Shown: positions 31,593 to 39,677 of the stretch, in pieces
How the letters are laid out: every line of letters starts with the position of its first letter
Numbering within the stretch: the stretch's first letter is position 1
Origin: Enterococcus sp. DIV0660C
GTDB lineage: Bacteria > Bacillota > Bacilli > Lactobacillales > Enterococcaceae
Length of the DNA: 64,000 bases
NCBI RefSeq assembly: GCF_017316125.1
Contig: NZ_JAFLWA010000019.1
Span: 124,001-188,000 of the forward strand
Direction of reading: 5' to 3'
The notes under the pieces: generated by a model
Database searches by the model: none
Told to the model about the DNA's origin: nothing
Seen by the model: only the letters and a program-made list of their open reading frames with translations
Made by a program: the position numbers and the translations under genes

Positions 31593-31770
31593 AAGATAAG
31601 TAAAGTTAAGAATGAGTGAATATATTTTTTGGGATAGTAGATGTTTTTTTATCATTGAATTCATTTCATCTCTTTCTTTAAGAAATATTTTGCTACTTCA
31701 TTAGCAAAATATTTGTATTATAAAATAAGTGTGGTATTATTAAACTAGTTCGAATTATTAGATTTTCTTA

Positions 31771-31817
31771 AAGTGACACTGCCCGTTAGTGAAGTTTCAG
31801 GCAGTGTTACTTTTTTT
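31771..31817 (+). terminator. Intrinsic terminator at the end of the sugar island
   Basis: A stem of about 12 pairs (AGTGACACTGCC / GGCAGTGTTACT) is followed by seven T. It lies some 180 bases after the PRD gene. Confidence 0.85.
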
Positions 31818-31889
31818 GTTTATTTATGAAATAAAATTAGTTAAAATGTTATTATAATGATAATATTGTGTTTTTTTAGTAAAGAGTTT

Positions 31890-31919
31890 TTTCTTTGTTG
31901 TGGCAATCAACAAAAGAAA
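31890..31919. repeat. Inverted repeat before the Mga-like gene
   Basis: TTTCTTTGTTG and CAACAAAAGAAA pair with one bulged A around a 7-base loop. No T-run follows. It may be an operator or a leader hairpin. Confidence 0.35.
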
Positions 31920-32008
31920 TAGGATAAGCAATCAAAACAGAGCTGGATGTTATTGTATACATAAACAAGAAATAGGTTTAGAAAAGTTAAGGAATATGGG
32001 TGAACAGA

Positions 32009-33475
32009 ATGAACCATTTAGTTGACGGGATGTTTGAGACCTTGTTTTTTGAATCAAATAGTCGAAATAAACTTCATTTATTTAAGTACTTGGTCATGCA
32101 AGAACAAAAAATTTCATTAAAAGATATAGCAAAACAATTTAATCTTTCTTACCAAGGAATTCAAACGCTAGCAAAAGAAATAATTCAAGACGAAATGCAA
32201 GAATACGGCGATTCTCAATTTATTTTAAAAACAGGGAAAGTGTTTCGCAAAGAAGAAGGACATTTGTTCACGATTGATAGCTATCGTTTATTTTTGTTAA
32301 AAAAAGAAAGTGTTACATTCACTTATTTAGTCTACAAAATGCGCCACCCAAATAAAAATGAATTAAACTATGTACAAAAACATTTGATTAGTATCTCAAC
32401 TTTTCATCGGAAAATTCAGTTGTTAAAAAGTTTGTTAGCTGTTTATCAAATGAACTTAACTTTCAAAGTAACCAATGACAGTCAAGAAATCACTTACCGG
32501 ACATTTCTCTATTTTTCATTGTGGTGGGGGTACCGGGGGCAAGAAAACTTATTTAACTATCTTGACAATGAGAAGAGATACCAAGCGATTGTGAATCAAG
32601 AACTCTCATTTATTACAAAACAGCAACTGATTTTATTATTAAATGTGTTGGAAAGTCGCTATGTATCGAAGAAATATTTGACAGACTTTGTATTGAGTCA
32701 AGATGTACAAACACTTTTTCGTGAGCAAAGTCATCCCTATACGGAATTGTGGCACCATTTACCCAAGAAGGTTAGAAGTGCAGAGAAAAAATTTTTGAGT
32801 ACGTTTCTCAATTTATTTATTTTAAATGAACAGATTACATCGGACCAGAAAAGAGAATTTGCCAAACAACGAGTGAGTGAGAATAAAAAAGTAGCATTAT
32901 TTATAAAAACATATCTTCATTTACTTGAAAAAAATCAATTTGAACTCATTAGCAAGAGTGAATTTGTGTATGATGTGTTGCTTTTTTCAGAAGTTGCGAA
33001 TAAGTTGGTCGGGAATAACACCAAAGAATTCGTCCAGCTGATTCGATTATTATTGCCAGCGAGCTACCAGAAATACTTATTTACGCTGAGAGAAAAGGTG
33101 ATTAATGAAGGCGAGCTTCAGACTGTCAAGGAAAACAAATCATTACTATTACTCTGTGTGTTATTGACCCTTCATTACCGTAAGTATCGTGCACCAGTTA
33201 TTACAGTTGGTTTATCAAAAGAGTTAGGAAATACGTGTATCAAAGATCTTAAATCTTTTTTGGGAAATTTTGGCTTTGTCACGGTCTTGATCGTTGAGGA
33301 AATTTCCACTGCAGAATGTGATTTACTGTTAATCAACTATTCACTTATGAAACAAAAAATGCCAAAAGAACAACGATATTATTATTGGGATCAAAGCAAT
33401 TTTCCGGAGAACTACAACTTACTGGAAAGAAAAATTTTTGAAGAAAAAAATAGAAGAACTACTGAAAATAATTGA
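32009..33475 (+). CDS. Mga/AtxA-like transcriptional regulator, first copy
   Basis: A 488-residue helix-turn-helix protein with the Mga-like layout: N-terminal HTH (KISLKDIAKQFNLSYQGIQTL in part, residues 32-52), a second winged-helix region, a long helical middle resembling PRD domains, and a C-terminal EIIB-like fold. It likely controls the WxL/glycosyltransferase island that follows. The start may be ATG 32009 or GTG 32000; AAGGAAT at 31989-31995 fits either poorly. It ends inside its own terminator. Confidence 0.75.
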   Translation: MNHLVDGMFETLFFESNSRNKLHLFKYLVMQEQKISLKDIAKQFNLSYQGIQTLAKEIIQDEMQEYGDSQFILKTGKVFRKEEGHLFTIDSYRLFLLKKESVTFTYLVYKMRHPNKNELNYVQKHLISISTFHRKIQLLKSLLAVYQMNLTFKVTNDSQEITYRTFLYFSLWWGYRGQENLFNYLDNEKRYQAIVNQELSFITKQQLILLLNVLESRYVSKKYLTDFVLSQDVQTLFREQSHPYTELWHHLPKKVRSAEKKFLSTFLNLFILNEQITSDQKREFAKQRVSENKKVALFIKTYLHLLEKNQFELISKSEFVYDVLLFSEVANKLVGNNTKEFVQLIRLLLPASYQKYLFTLREKVINEGELQTVKENKSLLLLCVLLTLHYRKYRAPVITVGLSKELGNTCIKDLKSFLGNFGFVTVLIVEEISTAECDLLLINYSLMKQKMPKEQRYYYWDQSNFPENYNLLERKIFEEKNRRTTENN

Positions 33476-33500
33476 GTTTTCAGTAGTTCTTCTATTTGAT
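33452..33500 (+). terminator. Terminator overlapping the end of the Mga-like gene
   Basis: A 17-base perfect stem begins AGAAGAACTACTG and ends CAGTAGTTCTTCT around an 8-base loop. It is followed only by a weak T-run. The left arm lies in the last codons of the gene. Confidence 0.75.
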
Positions 33501-33589
33501 TTTAGGAATGGTTGTGGAACTTATTCCATAAAACTGAAATAATCCCTGTTTATTTTTTGAATTTTAAAGAGGAAAGGAAAAATCTCACT

Positions 33590-33598
33590 TGCTATACT
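33590..33598 (+). promoter_or_regulatory. Extended -10 promoter of the glycosyltransferase gene
   Basis: TGCTATACT is a near-perfect extended -10. A matching -35 is not evident, so an activator such as the Mga-like protein may be needed. It lies about 110 bases before the gene. Confidence 0.5.
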
Positions 33599-33709
33599 AA
33601 ATTTCGTGAAATGATCTCTCAATATTATAGAAAAAATTTTTCAAATAATGAGAAGTCGTCTCTTCGAGAGGGTGCTACTATTTAATAGAAGGACAAGGAG
33701 GAATTTTAG

Positions 33710-35038
33710 TTGTTTACATTACCAAATTATTTGTTTGAACCGTTATCTTGGGTTTGCACAGCATTGATTGTGCTCGTTTTTGCAAATTTATTATTTTTTA
33801 CGGCATTATCTGTTTTTGGTTTGGTCACGCCAAAAAGAGATTATGAAATAGTTGATCCACAAAAGAAGTTTTTATTTTTGATTCCTGCACATAATGAAGC
33901 AGCGGTAATCAAGGAAACCGTCGAAGCGTTGGTTCGGCAAGAATATGATCCAAACTTGTTTGATATTGTTGTGATTGCTGATAATTGTACGGATAATACA
34001 GCGGAAATCGTTAGAAGTATCGGCAAGGCAAAAGTATTTGAAAATACGTCGAAACCGGATGAGCCAAGAGGGAAACCTCATGCGATTGCAAGTTTTATCA
34101 ACAATGAAAGCTGGCAAGAATATGATTATATTGCGTTTATCGATGCAGATAACATCGTAGAACCAAATTATTTGACGGAAATGAATTCACAAAGTCTAGC
34201 ACATCCAGAATTTGTGGTGATCCAAGGCTATTTGGGTATGAAAAATGTTTTCACGTCAATTACTGCCTCTGGTTATTCCGCTGTTTACTTTATTACAAAT
34301 CGTGCTGTTCAATTTGCAAACTATGTTTTGGGTTGGAATGCAGCGATTGGTGGAACAGGATTTATTTTGGATACAACTTATTTGCTGGAACGCGGGTGGA
34401 ATCCAAGAAGTTATACAGAAGATTTCGAATTGCAAGTGGAGTTGTCAATGAATGGGTTAAGAAGTGGTTGGAATCAATTTGCAGTTGTCCATGATGAAAA
34501 ACCAAATAGTTTTTTGGCGAGTCATCATCAACGAACACGTTGGGCACAAGGTCACTGGTATGTAGCATTTTCAACAACATTTAAACAATTCATTTCTTTA
34601 TTTAAATCAAAGCACTTCAATGAATTGATGAGTAAGATTGAAACCTTGTTTTATTCTTATTCAATGGTACGCCCAGTAGCTTACTTAATTATTTTAGCGT
34701 TAGGAATCATTGATATTCGTTTGTTGAAATATTTACCTAATTTGTTTTCTGTTATCACATTCTGGTTAACAATGGAAGCTTTCAACTTTTTGATCATACC
34801 AACCGTTTACTTTATTGAAGAAGGTAAGGAGTATTTCCAACTGAAAAATACTTGGTGGAAAAAAATTCTGTTTTTTATTCGCTTGGTTTACTGCTTTATT
34901 TATAATTCATTAACGTATATGATTGCGCAAATCGTAGGTTTCTTCACGTGGTTCAAGCCACAAAATAAATGGAATAAAACAGTACATTCTGTACAATACA
35001 AAGATTTGGAAGGTGAACAATATGCAAGTACAAAATAA
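33710..35038 (+). CDS. Processive GT2 membrane glycosyltransferase
   Basis: A 442-residue family 2 glycosyltransferase. One N-terminal membrane segment (residues 12-38) precedes the catalytic domain with IPAHNEAAVI, the metal-binding AFIDADN, the acid TEDFEL and the HHQRTRWAQGHW (Q-x-x-R-W) motif of processive beta-transferases. Three or four membrane segments follow. It resembles synthases of extracellular beta-glycans such as poly-GlcNAc or cellulose, but the polymer is unknown. A TTG start 8 bases after AAGGAGG is the only good start. It overlaps a 48-residue gene by 17 bases. Confidence 0.88.
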   Translation: MFTLPNYLFEPLSWVCTALIVLVFANLLFFTALSVFGLVTPKRDYEIVDPQKKFLFLIPAHNEAAVIKETVEALVRQEYDPNLFDIVVIADNCTDNTAEIVRSIGKAKVFENTSKPDEPRGKPHAIASFINNESWQEYDYIAFIDADNIVEPNYLTEMNSQSLAHPEFVVIQGYLGMKNVFTSITASGYSAVYFITNRAVQFANYVLGWNAAIGGTGFILDTTYLLERGWNPRSYTEDFELQVELSMNGLRSGWNQFAVVHDEKPNSFLASHHQRTRWAQGHWYVAFSTTFKQFISLFKSKHFNELMSKIETLFYSYSMVRPVAYLIILALGIIDIRLLKYLPNLFSVITFWLTMEAFNFLIIPTVYFIEEGKEYFQLKNTWWKKILFFIRLVYCFIYNSLTYMIAQIVGFFTWFKPQNKWNKTVHSVQYKDLEGEQYASTK

Positions 35039-35168
35039 TTTGAGCCTAAATAAAAAAACAAGTCGTCAACAGACGAATAAAGAGCGAGGGATTAGTTACT
35101 TTGGTAAAAATTTGACTTATTTAGTTGTGATTGCTGGTATTTTAGCATTCTTCTTTATGGGTGCATAA
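35022..35168 (+). CDS. 48-residue single-pass membrane protein
   Basis: A small open frame with ATG at 35022, TAA at 35166-35168 and GGAAGGTG about 7 bases upstream. The first 30 residues are polar and basic (MQVQNNLSLNKKTSRQQ...). Residues 31-46 (LTYLVVIAGILAFFF) form one membrane helix, ending MGA. It starts inside the glycosyltransferase gene, so translation is likely coupled. Small partners of membrane glycan synthases are known elsewhere; a similar role is inferred. I do not recognise a family. Confidence 0.7.
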   Translation: MQVQNNLSLNKKTSRQQTNKERGISYFGKNLTYLVVIAGILAFFFMGA

Positions 35169-35298
35169 GTTAAGAGATTCACTGGTAGGAAGCCCATAAT
35201 TATGTTAGGTGTCTGAGTTATTCTTTGAAATTAAAAAAAATTTTCAACTATTAAAGAGGAAAATTTTTTTGAAGATTAGTACAATGTGTTTGTAAGTA

Positions 35299-35318
35299 AA
35301 TAACAACCATATGTTATT
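35299..35318. promoter_or_regulatory. Inverted repeat in the leader of the large WxL gene
   Basis: AATAACA and TGTTATT flank a 6-base gap, about 35 bases before the GTG start. A candidate regulator site or mRNA hairpin; no T-run follows. Confidence 0.35.
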
Positions 35319-35351
35319 TAAGTGCAATACAATTGAAGGGAGGTGTGAAAA

Positions 35352-37520
35352 GTGAAAAGTTCAACATATAAGAAGTTTGTTTTATTAAGTAGCGTGTTTC
35401 TAACTTTATCAGTAGCAAATAATCTTGTAACAATTGTTCACGCAGAAACAACCGATCAAACAACTCTTTCATCGAAAGCAACCAAAACAAAGACCACTCA
35501 AACCTCTGAAAATTCAAGTGATCAGACGAGTACTTCCGTAAAAGAGTCGAAAGAAAAAAATATTTCAAGTTCTATTATAGCGGAAACAGCGACGAGTGCA
35601 ACGGAAAATGAAACAAAAGCAGATGATGCAATCAAAAAAGATGTTCTCCCCAGAATAACTCCAAAAATTGCTACAGGCTCTGTTTCTTATAAAGCGAATT
35701 CTAGTGTTTATACGTTAAATACAACTTATACTGGAACGGTTACTTTGACTAACAAAGATGGTGATTCGATTCCTGCAGGTACAACAATAGTTATTTCTAT
35801 TCCGACAGAAGCAATTGATTATAGCGCAATTGACTTAACAGATGAAAATATTTCAAGCTATTTTGATGTAACCATTGACAAAAATGCTGGAACGATCACA
35901 TTTGTTGTTAAAAATGACATTGTTGGTGATACGACGATTTCAGCTGATTTCCATACCAAAGTAATTGGAAATACTGGGACAACATATAATGTCTCAGCAA
36001 CGACGACATCAAACGGACAAGACATTCCGACAATTGTTGGAACACCTAAGTTAACTGTGGATACGAATACACCACCGATTTACGATTATGTTAACTCTTA
36101 CTGGGGAATTTCAGATGGAACTCCTGGGAATTTTGTTGGCAAAGATGGTTCTAATGTAGGTGGACTACCAACTGGTAATTTTACCCGTACGTCAGATGTG
36201 ATTCAAAATTTTATTCAGGTCAACTATTCTGGTGAAAACATTTTACCCGCTGATTGTTTTTATCGTTTTGCTTGGTACATCGAACCAATAGGAAACGGAA
36301 AAGTTACTATTACAGATGAAGATATAGCAAACATTGTTGTTCGAGATACAATAACACAAGCGGTGATTCCTAAGCAATATTATAAAGTGTATCGAGATGC
36401 TACCAAACCAGACAACAATGAAATTTGGATTGATTTACAGTCAGAAAAAACTTCTGGAGGCTACATCAAACGTGATGGTAGTTACGAAGCTAGTGTCAGT
36501 GCTCATGCCAATAATGATAGCATCACGTACCCAAGCCAATCTTATATCTATATGGCTACAGCCAACGGAGGAAATATCGCTGGTGGTAAACATTTTGATT
36601 TGAATAACCAGTTCTTAACAACAGGCGACAGTACTGTTTTTGCTAACTTGAGTGTTGAAGACAAAACATTTTATGTTGGAGACTTGACAGCTGCGAATAT
36701 CAAAGAAAAATTATTAAAAAATATTGTTGCTAAAGATACGAATGACGGCGATATCAGTAGCCAAGTAACGGTCGATGATAGCCAAGTCCAAGCGGATACA
36801 CCCGGAAAATACAAAGTAACATACTCTGTTACGAATTCTACTGGACATATTTCAACTAAGACAGCAACGGTGACAATCTTAGAAAGAAAAGATGGTGCAC
36901 CTGTCACTGTTGAATATGTGGATGAAGATGGGAATGACATCGCTGAAAAAGATGTTTTGAACGGTAAGGTTGATGATCCGTATACGTCTCAAGCAAAAAC
37001 AATCGATAATTATACTTTACTCAAAGAACCAGATAATAAAGAAGGCAAATTTACTGATAAAGCTCAAACAGTCACATATATTTATCAAGGCAAACTTCTC
37101 TTTGTTGATGCGCCAACAAAACTGCAATTTGGTGAGCACACTATTTCAGCAAAAGACGAAACTTATTCGTTAAAATCTTTGGATAAGAACTTACTCATCA
37201 AAGATTTACGTAAAAATGGTTCTACTTGGAGTTTAACTGCAAAATTAAATCAAGCATTTATTGGCACAACAACAAGTAAAAAACTTGGTGCTACACTCTA
37301 TTACATGAATCCAAGTCAAGGAAAACAAGCAATCACAACAGATGAAAGTGTTGTGATTCATAATCAAACAACAAGCGACCATGAGGAACAGAATGTGTCT
37401 CAAGACTGGCAGTCAAAAGCAGATACTCTTCAATTATTTGTTCCCGGTGGAAAAGCTGTTGTCGATACGTATGATGCGACCATCGAATGGGATTTAAACG
37501 ATGTGGTACCAAATGAATAA
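35352..37520 (+). CDS. Large WxL-domain surface protein
   Basis: A 722-residue exported protein. The signal peptide covers residues 1-31 (cleavage after VHA), followed by a Ser/Thr/Lys-rich spacer, adhesin-like beta domains (about 95-420), a DUF5011-type Ig domain (about 430-515), a MucBP repeat (about 515-580) and a C-terminal WxL domain (582-722) with WSL and the terminal YDATIEWDLNDVVPN motif. WxL domains bind peptidoglycan non-covalently. GTG 35352 lies 8 bases after GGGAGG. It may act as a host- or matrix-binding adhesin. Confidence 0.9.
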   Translation: MKSSTYKKFVLLSSVFLTLSVANNLVTIVHAETTDQTTLSSKATKTKTTQTSENSSDQTSTSVKESKEKNISSSIIAETATSATENETKADDAIKKDVLPRITPKIATGSVSYKANSSVYTLNTTYTGTVTLTNKDGDSIPAGTTIVISIPTEAIDYSAIDLTDENISSYFDVTIDKNAGTITFVVKNDIVGDTTISADFHTKVIGNTGTTYNVSATTTSNGQDIPTIVGTPKLTVDTNTPPIYDYVNSYWGISDGTPGNFVGKDGSNVGGLPTGNFTRTSDVIQNFIQVNYSGENILPADCFYRFAWYIEPIGNGKVTITDEDIANIVVRDTITQAVIPKQYYKVYRDATKPDNNEIWIDLQSEKTSGGYIKRDGSYEASVSAHANNDSITYPSQSYIYMATANGGNIAGGKHFDLNNQFLTTGDSTVFANLSVEDKTFYVGDLTAANIKEKLLKNIVAKDTNDGDISSQVTVDDSQVQADTPGKYKVTYSVTNSTGHISTKTATVTILERKDGAPVTVEYVDEDGNDIAEKDVLNGKVDDPYTSQAKTIDNYTLLKEPDNKEGKFTDKAQTVTYIYQGKLLFVDAPTKLQFGEHTISAKDETYSLKSLDKNLLIKDLRKNGSTWSLTAKLNQAFIGTTTSKKLGATLYYMNPSQGKQAITTDESVVIHNQTTSDHEEQNVSQDWQSKADTLQLFVPGGKAVVDTYDATIEWDLNDVVPNE

Positions 37521-37534
37521 GGGGATAGAAAGCT

Positions 37535-37927
37535 ATGAAAAAAAGAAACAAATGCTTCGCCGCGTTACTATCCTTCATCTTATTCTTTGGCTTTGCTACT
37601 CGGATTGAGGCGGAACAAGTTGCTGATTCGAGTACAACGAAAGCAGCCGTTGGTTTCTATGAAACAGGGGATAGTAATATAAGTGATTCAGGCGAAGATT
37701 CAAGCAATCAAATAAATAATCATAACGATCAAACAACAAATAACACAGTTAATAATGAAACAAGACAACTTGTTCCTGACACTACACAATCAGGTTCATA
37801 TCATGTTACATCAGGCGTACTTCCAAAAACTGGAGCTGTTGATTCAGCACCTATCACGATGAGCGGATATTTCCTGCTAATGGTGGGGGTCATTTATTTA
37901 TTCAAAAAACGAAAAGAGGAATTTTAA
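37535..37927 (+). CDS. Small LPXTG wall-anchored protein of the WxL locus
   Basis: A 130-residue protein with a signal peptide (residues 1-27, ending IEA), an Asn/Thr/Ser-rich low-complexity middle, and a complete sorting signal: LPKTG near residue 98, a hydrophobic stretch and KKRKEEF tail. Short LPXTG proteins are regular members of WxL operons. It carries VGFYE near residue 39, a motif also found in the 109-residue protein at 41096. It lies 14 bases after the large WxL gene and one base before the small one. Confidence 0.88.
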   Translation: MKKRNKCFAALLSFILFFGFATRIEAEQVADSSTTKAAVGFYETGDSNISDSGEDSSNQINNHNDQTTNNTVNNETRQLVPDTTQSGSYHVTSGVLPKTGAVDSAPITMSGYFLLMVGVIYLFKKRKEEF

Positions 37928-37928
37928 A

Positions 37929-38513
37929 ATGAAAAAAGTAATTATGGGATTAGTATTATCAGCAACGTTATTATCAGCAACAGCGGGTGCAACTGTTTAT
38001 GCTGCTGAAGTCGACCAAAAAAATACAACAGGTGAAGTTGGGTTCAAAACACCTGATAGTGGCGCGTTGACATTAGTGAGTGCCGCGGATCTTGACTTCG
38101 GTATGCATGCAATTTCAGCAGCTGATGAAGTTTACACTTCTGAAACAGATACTGTCAGCACTGTTCAAGACATACGTGGGACAGAAGCAGGTTGGGCATT
38201 ACAAGTTTCAGAAAATGGTCAATTCAAAAATGGTACACATGAATTAACAAATGCAGAAATTACATTAGTTTCACCTTCGATTGATGCAAACTCAACAGCA
38301 ATTGCACATGAAAAAACAGGTGTTGCTTTGAAAACAACCAATGAAGCTGCAGTCATCATGGATGCTCAAACAGGTGAAGGGAATGGTTTAGCAATTGAAG
38401 ATTTTGCTAAAGGAACAGCGTCTCTAAGCGTTCCTGGTGCAACAGTCAAAGTGGCTGGTCAATATACAACTACACTTAATTGGGTATTAACAGATGGCGT
38501 TGCAAACAACTAG
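37929..38513 (+). CDS. Small WxL-domain surface protein
   Basis: A 194-residue protein that is a signal peptide (1-26, ending VYA) plus one WxL domain. Both conserved motifs are seen: Trp89-Ala-Leu in EAGWALQVS and Trp185-Val-Leu in TTTLNWVLTDGV. The start of the domain shares DFGMHAISAADE with the large WxL protein's QFGEHTISAKDE. Such proteins attach to the wall surface and can form complexes with the DUF916 protein encoded next. An intrinsic terminator follows. Confidence 0.92.
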   Translation: MKKVIMGLVLSATLLSATAGATVYAAEVDQKNTTGEVGFKTPDSGALTLVSAADLDFGMHAISAADEVYTSETDTVSTVQDIRGTEAGWALQVSENGQFKNGTHELTNAEITLVSPSIDANSTAIAHEKTGVALKTTNEAAVIMDAQTGEGNGLAIEDFAKGTASLSVPGATVKVAGQYTTTLNWVLTDGVANN

Positions 38514-38528
38514 TCATTCGTAAAGATG

Positions 38529-38569
38529 TAGGAATAGACAGTCATCAGGCTATCTATTCCTATTTTTTT
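38529..38569 (+). terminator. Terminator inside the WxL operon
   Basis: A perfect 10-base stem (TAGGAATAGA / TCTATTCCTA) with a 14-base loop and seven T lies between the small WxL gene and the DUF916 gene. It may lower expression of the distal genes. Confidence 0.8.
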
Positions 38570-38582
38570 AAAGGAGAAAAAA

Positions 38583-39650
38583 ATGAAAAATAAAATCCAA
38601 GCTTTTTTATTCGTTGCTATTTCAGTCTGCTCTTTCTACTCATTCCAATTTGTATCAGCTGCCTCTGTTGATTTCCAAGTAAATCCATTACCTTCAGAGA
38701 AACAAGTAAATCAAACATTGTCTTATTACGACTTACAACTGGAACCAAAAGAAACAACCGAGTTAGTTGTTCAAGTTACGAATAATGCCGACCATCCAAT
38801 TGTGATTGATACGAACGTTGATCATGCGTCAACAAATAGTAACGGCGTTGTAGAGTACAAAAATAGCCAGCAATTTGAATCAGTTAACTTAACCAATGAT
38901 ATGAAACAGTTGGTAAAAGTCCAGACAGAAAAACTTGCTTTAAAAGCAAAAGAAACCAAGGAATTAACGTATACGATTACTGCGCCGGAAAAAAATTTTG
39001 ATGGTGTTGTAGCGGGTGGAATTAACATTGTCGAAGAACTTGAAAAAGAAAATGAAGACAGTGGAAAGAATAAAAGCAGTATGGCAGTTCAAAATCAATA
39101 TGGTTATACGATCGCATTGATTTTACACGGTGAAAAAGAAGTAACGAAACCTATTATTGAACCCGGAAAAATCAAAGTAGAACAAGTGAATGGACGAAAC
39201 AGTATCAAATTCCCTTTGAAAAATACCAGTGGGATGTTTATCAATAAATTGAACGTCAATGGTAGCATTCGCAAAATGAATGAGAAAGAAGTATTATACA
39301 CCACTAAAATTGAAAATGGACAGCAAGCACCTAACTCCGTTTATAATTTCGATATTCGCACGGACGGGAAAAATTTAAGTCCTGGGAAATATACAGCAAC
39401 TTTGACTGCGGAATCAAAGGGCAACAAATGGAAATTCACACAAAATTTTACTATTTCGGAAAAAACTGCCACTGATTTGAATCGAACAGCAGTTGCTGAG
39501 AAAAAGGATCATACGACGCTTTATCTGATTCTTTTGATTTGTGGCATTTTATTGCTTCTTTTTATTATTATCTTTATTTACATTCACAAGAAAAATCAGA
39601 AAATCAAAAAATTAATGAATGAACTACAGAAAGAAGATAGCGCCAGCTAA
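38583..39650 (+). CDS. DUF916/DUF3324 WxL-partner membrane protein
   Basis: A 355-residue protein with a signal peptide (1-26, ending VSA), a DUF916 domain (about 30-150; VNPLPSEKQVNQTLSYYDLQ in part), a DUF3324 domain (about 160-295) and one C-terminal membrane helix (about 313-334) followed by a basic tail. DUF916 has been described as peptidoglycan-binding and DUF3324 as host-binding, and the protein pairs with WxL proteins. AAAGGAG precedes the ATG. Confidence 0.9.
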   Translation: MKNKIQAFLFVAISVCSFYSFQFVSAASVDFQVNPLPSEKQVNQTLSYYDLQLEPKETTELVVQVTNNADHPIVIDTNVDHASTNSNGVVEYKNSQQFESVNLTNDMKQLVKVQTEKLALKAKETKELTYTITAPEKNFDGVVAGGINIVEELEKENEDSGKNKSSMAVQNQYGYTIALILHGEKEVTKPIIEPGKIKVEQVNGRNSIKFPLKNTSGMFINKLNVNGSIRKMNEKEVLYTTKIENGQQAPNSVYNFDIRTDGKNLSPGKYTATLTAESKGNKWKFTQNFTISEKTATDLNRTAVAEKKDHTTLYLILLICGILLLLFIIIFIYIHKKNQKIKKLMNELQKEDSAS

Positions 39651-39677
39651 GTAGTAGCTATTTTAATGAGGAATCAT

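Larger units (their letters stand above)
31593..32008 (+). other. Intergenic region between sugar and surface islands
   Basis: About 415 A/T-rich bases with no credible gene. It holds a terminator (31771-31817), a perfect TATAAT at 31853-31858 without a clear -35, and a hairpin at 31890-31919. Confidence 0.6.
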
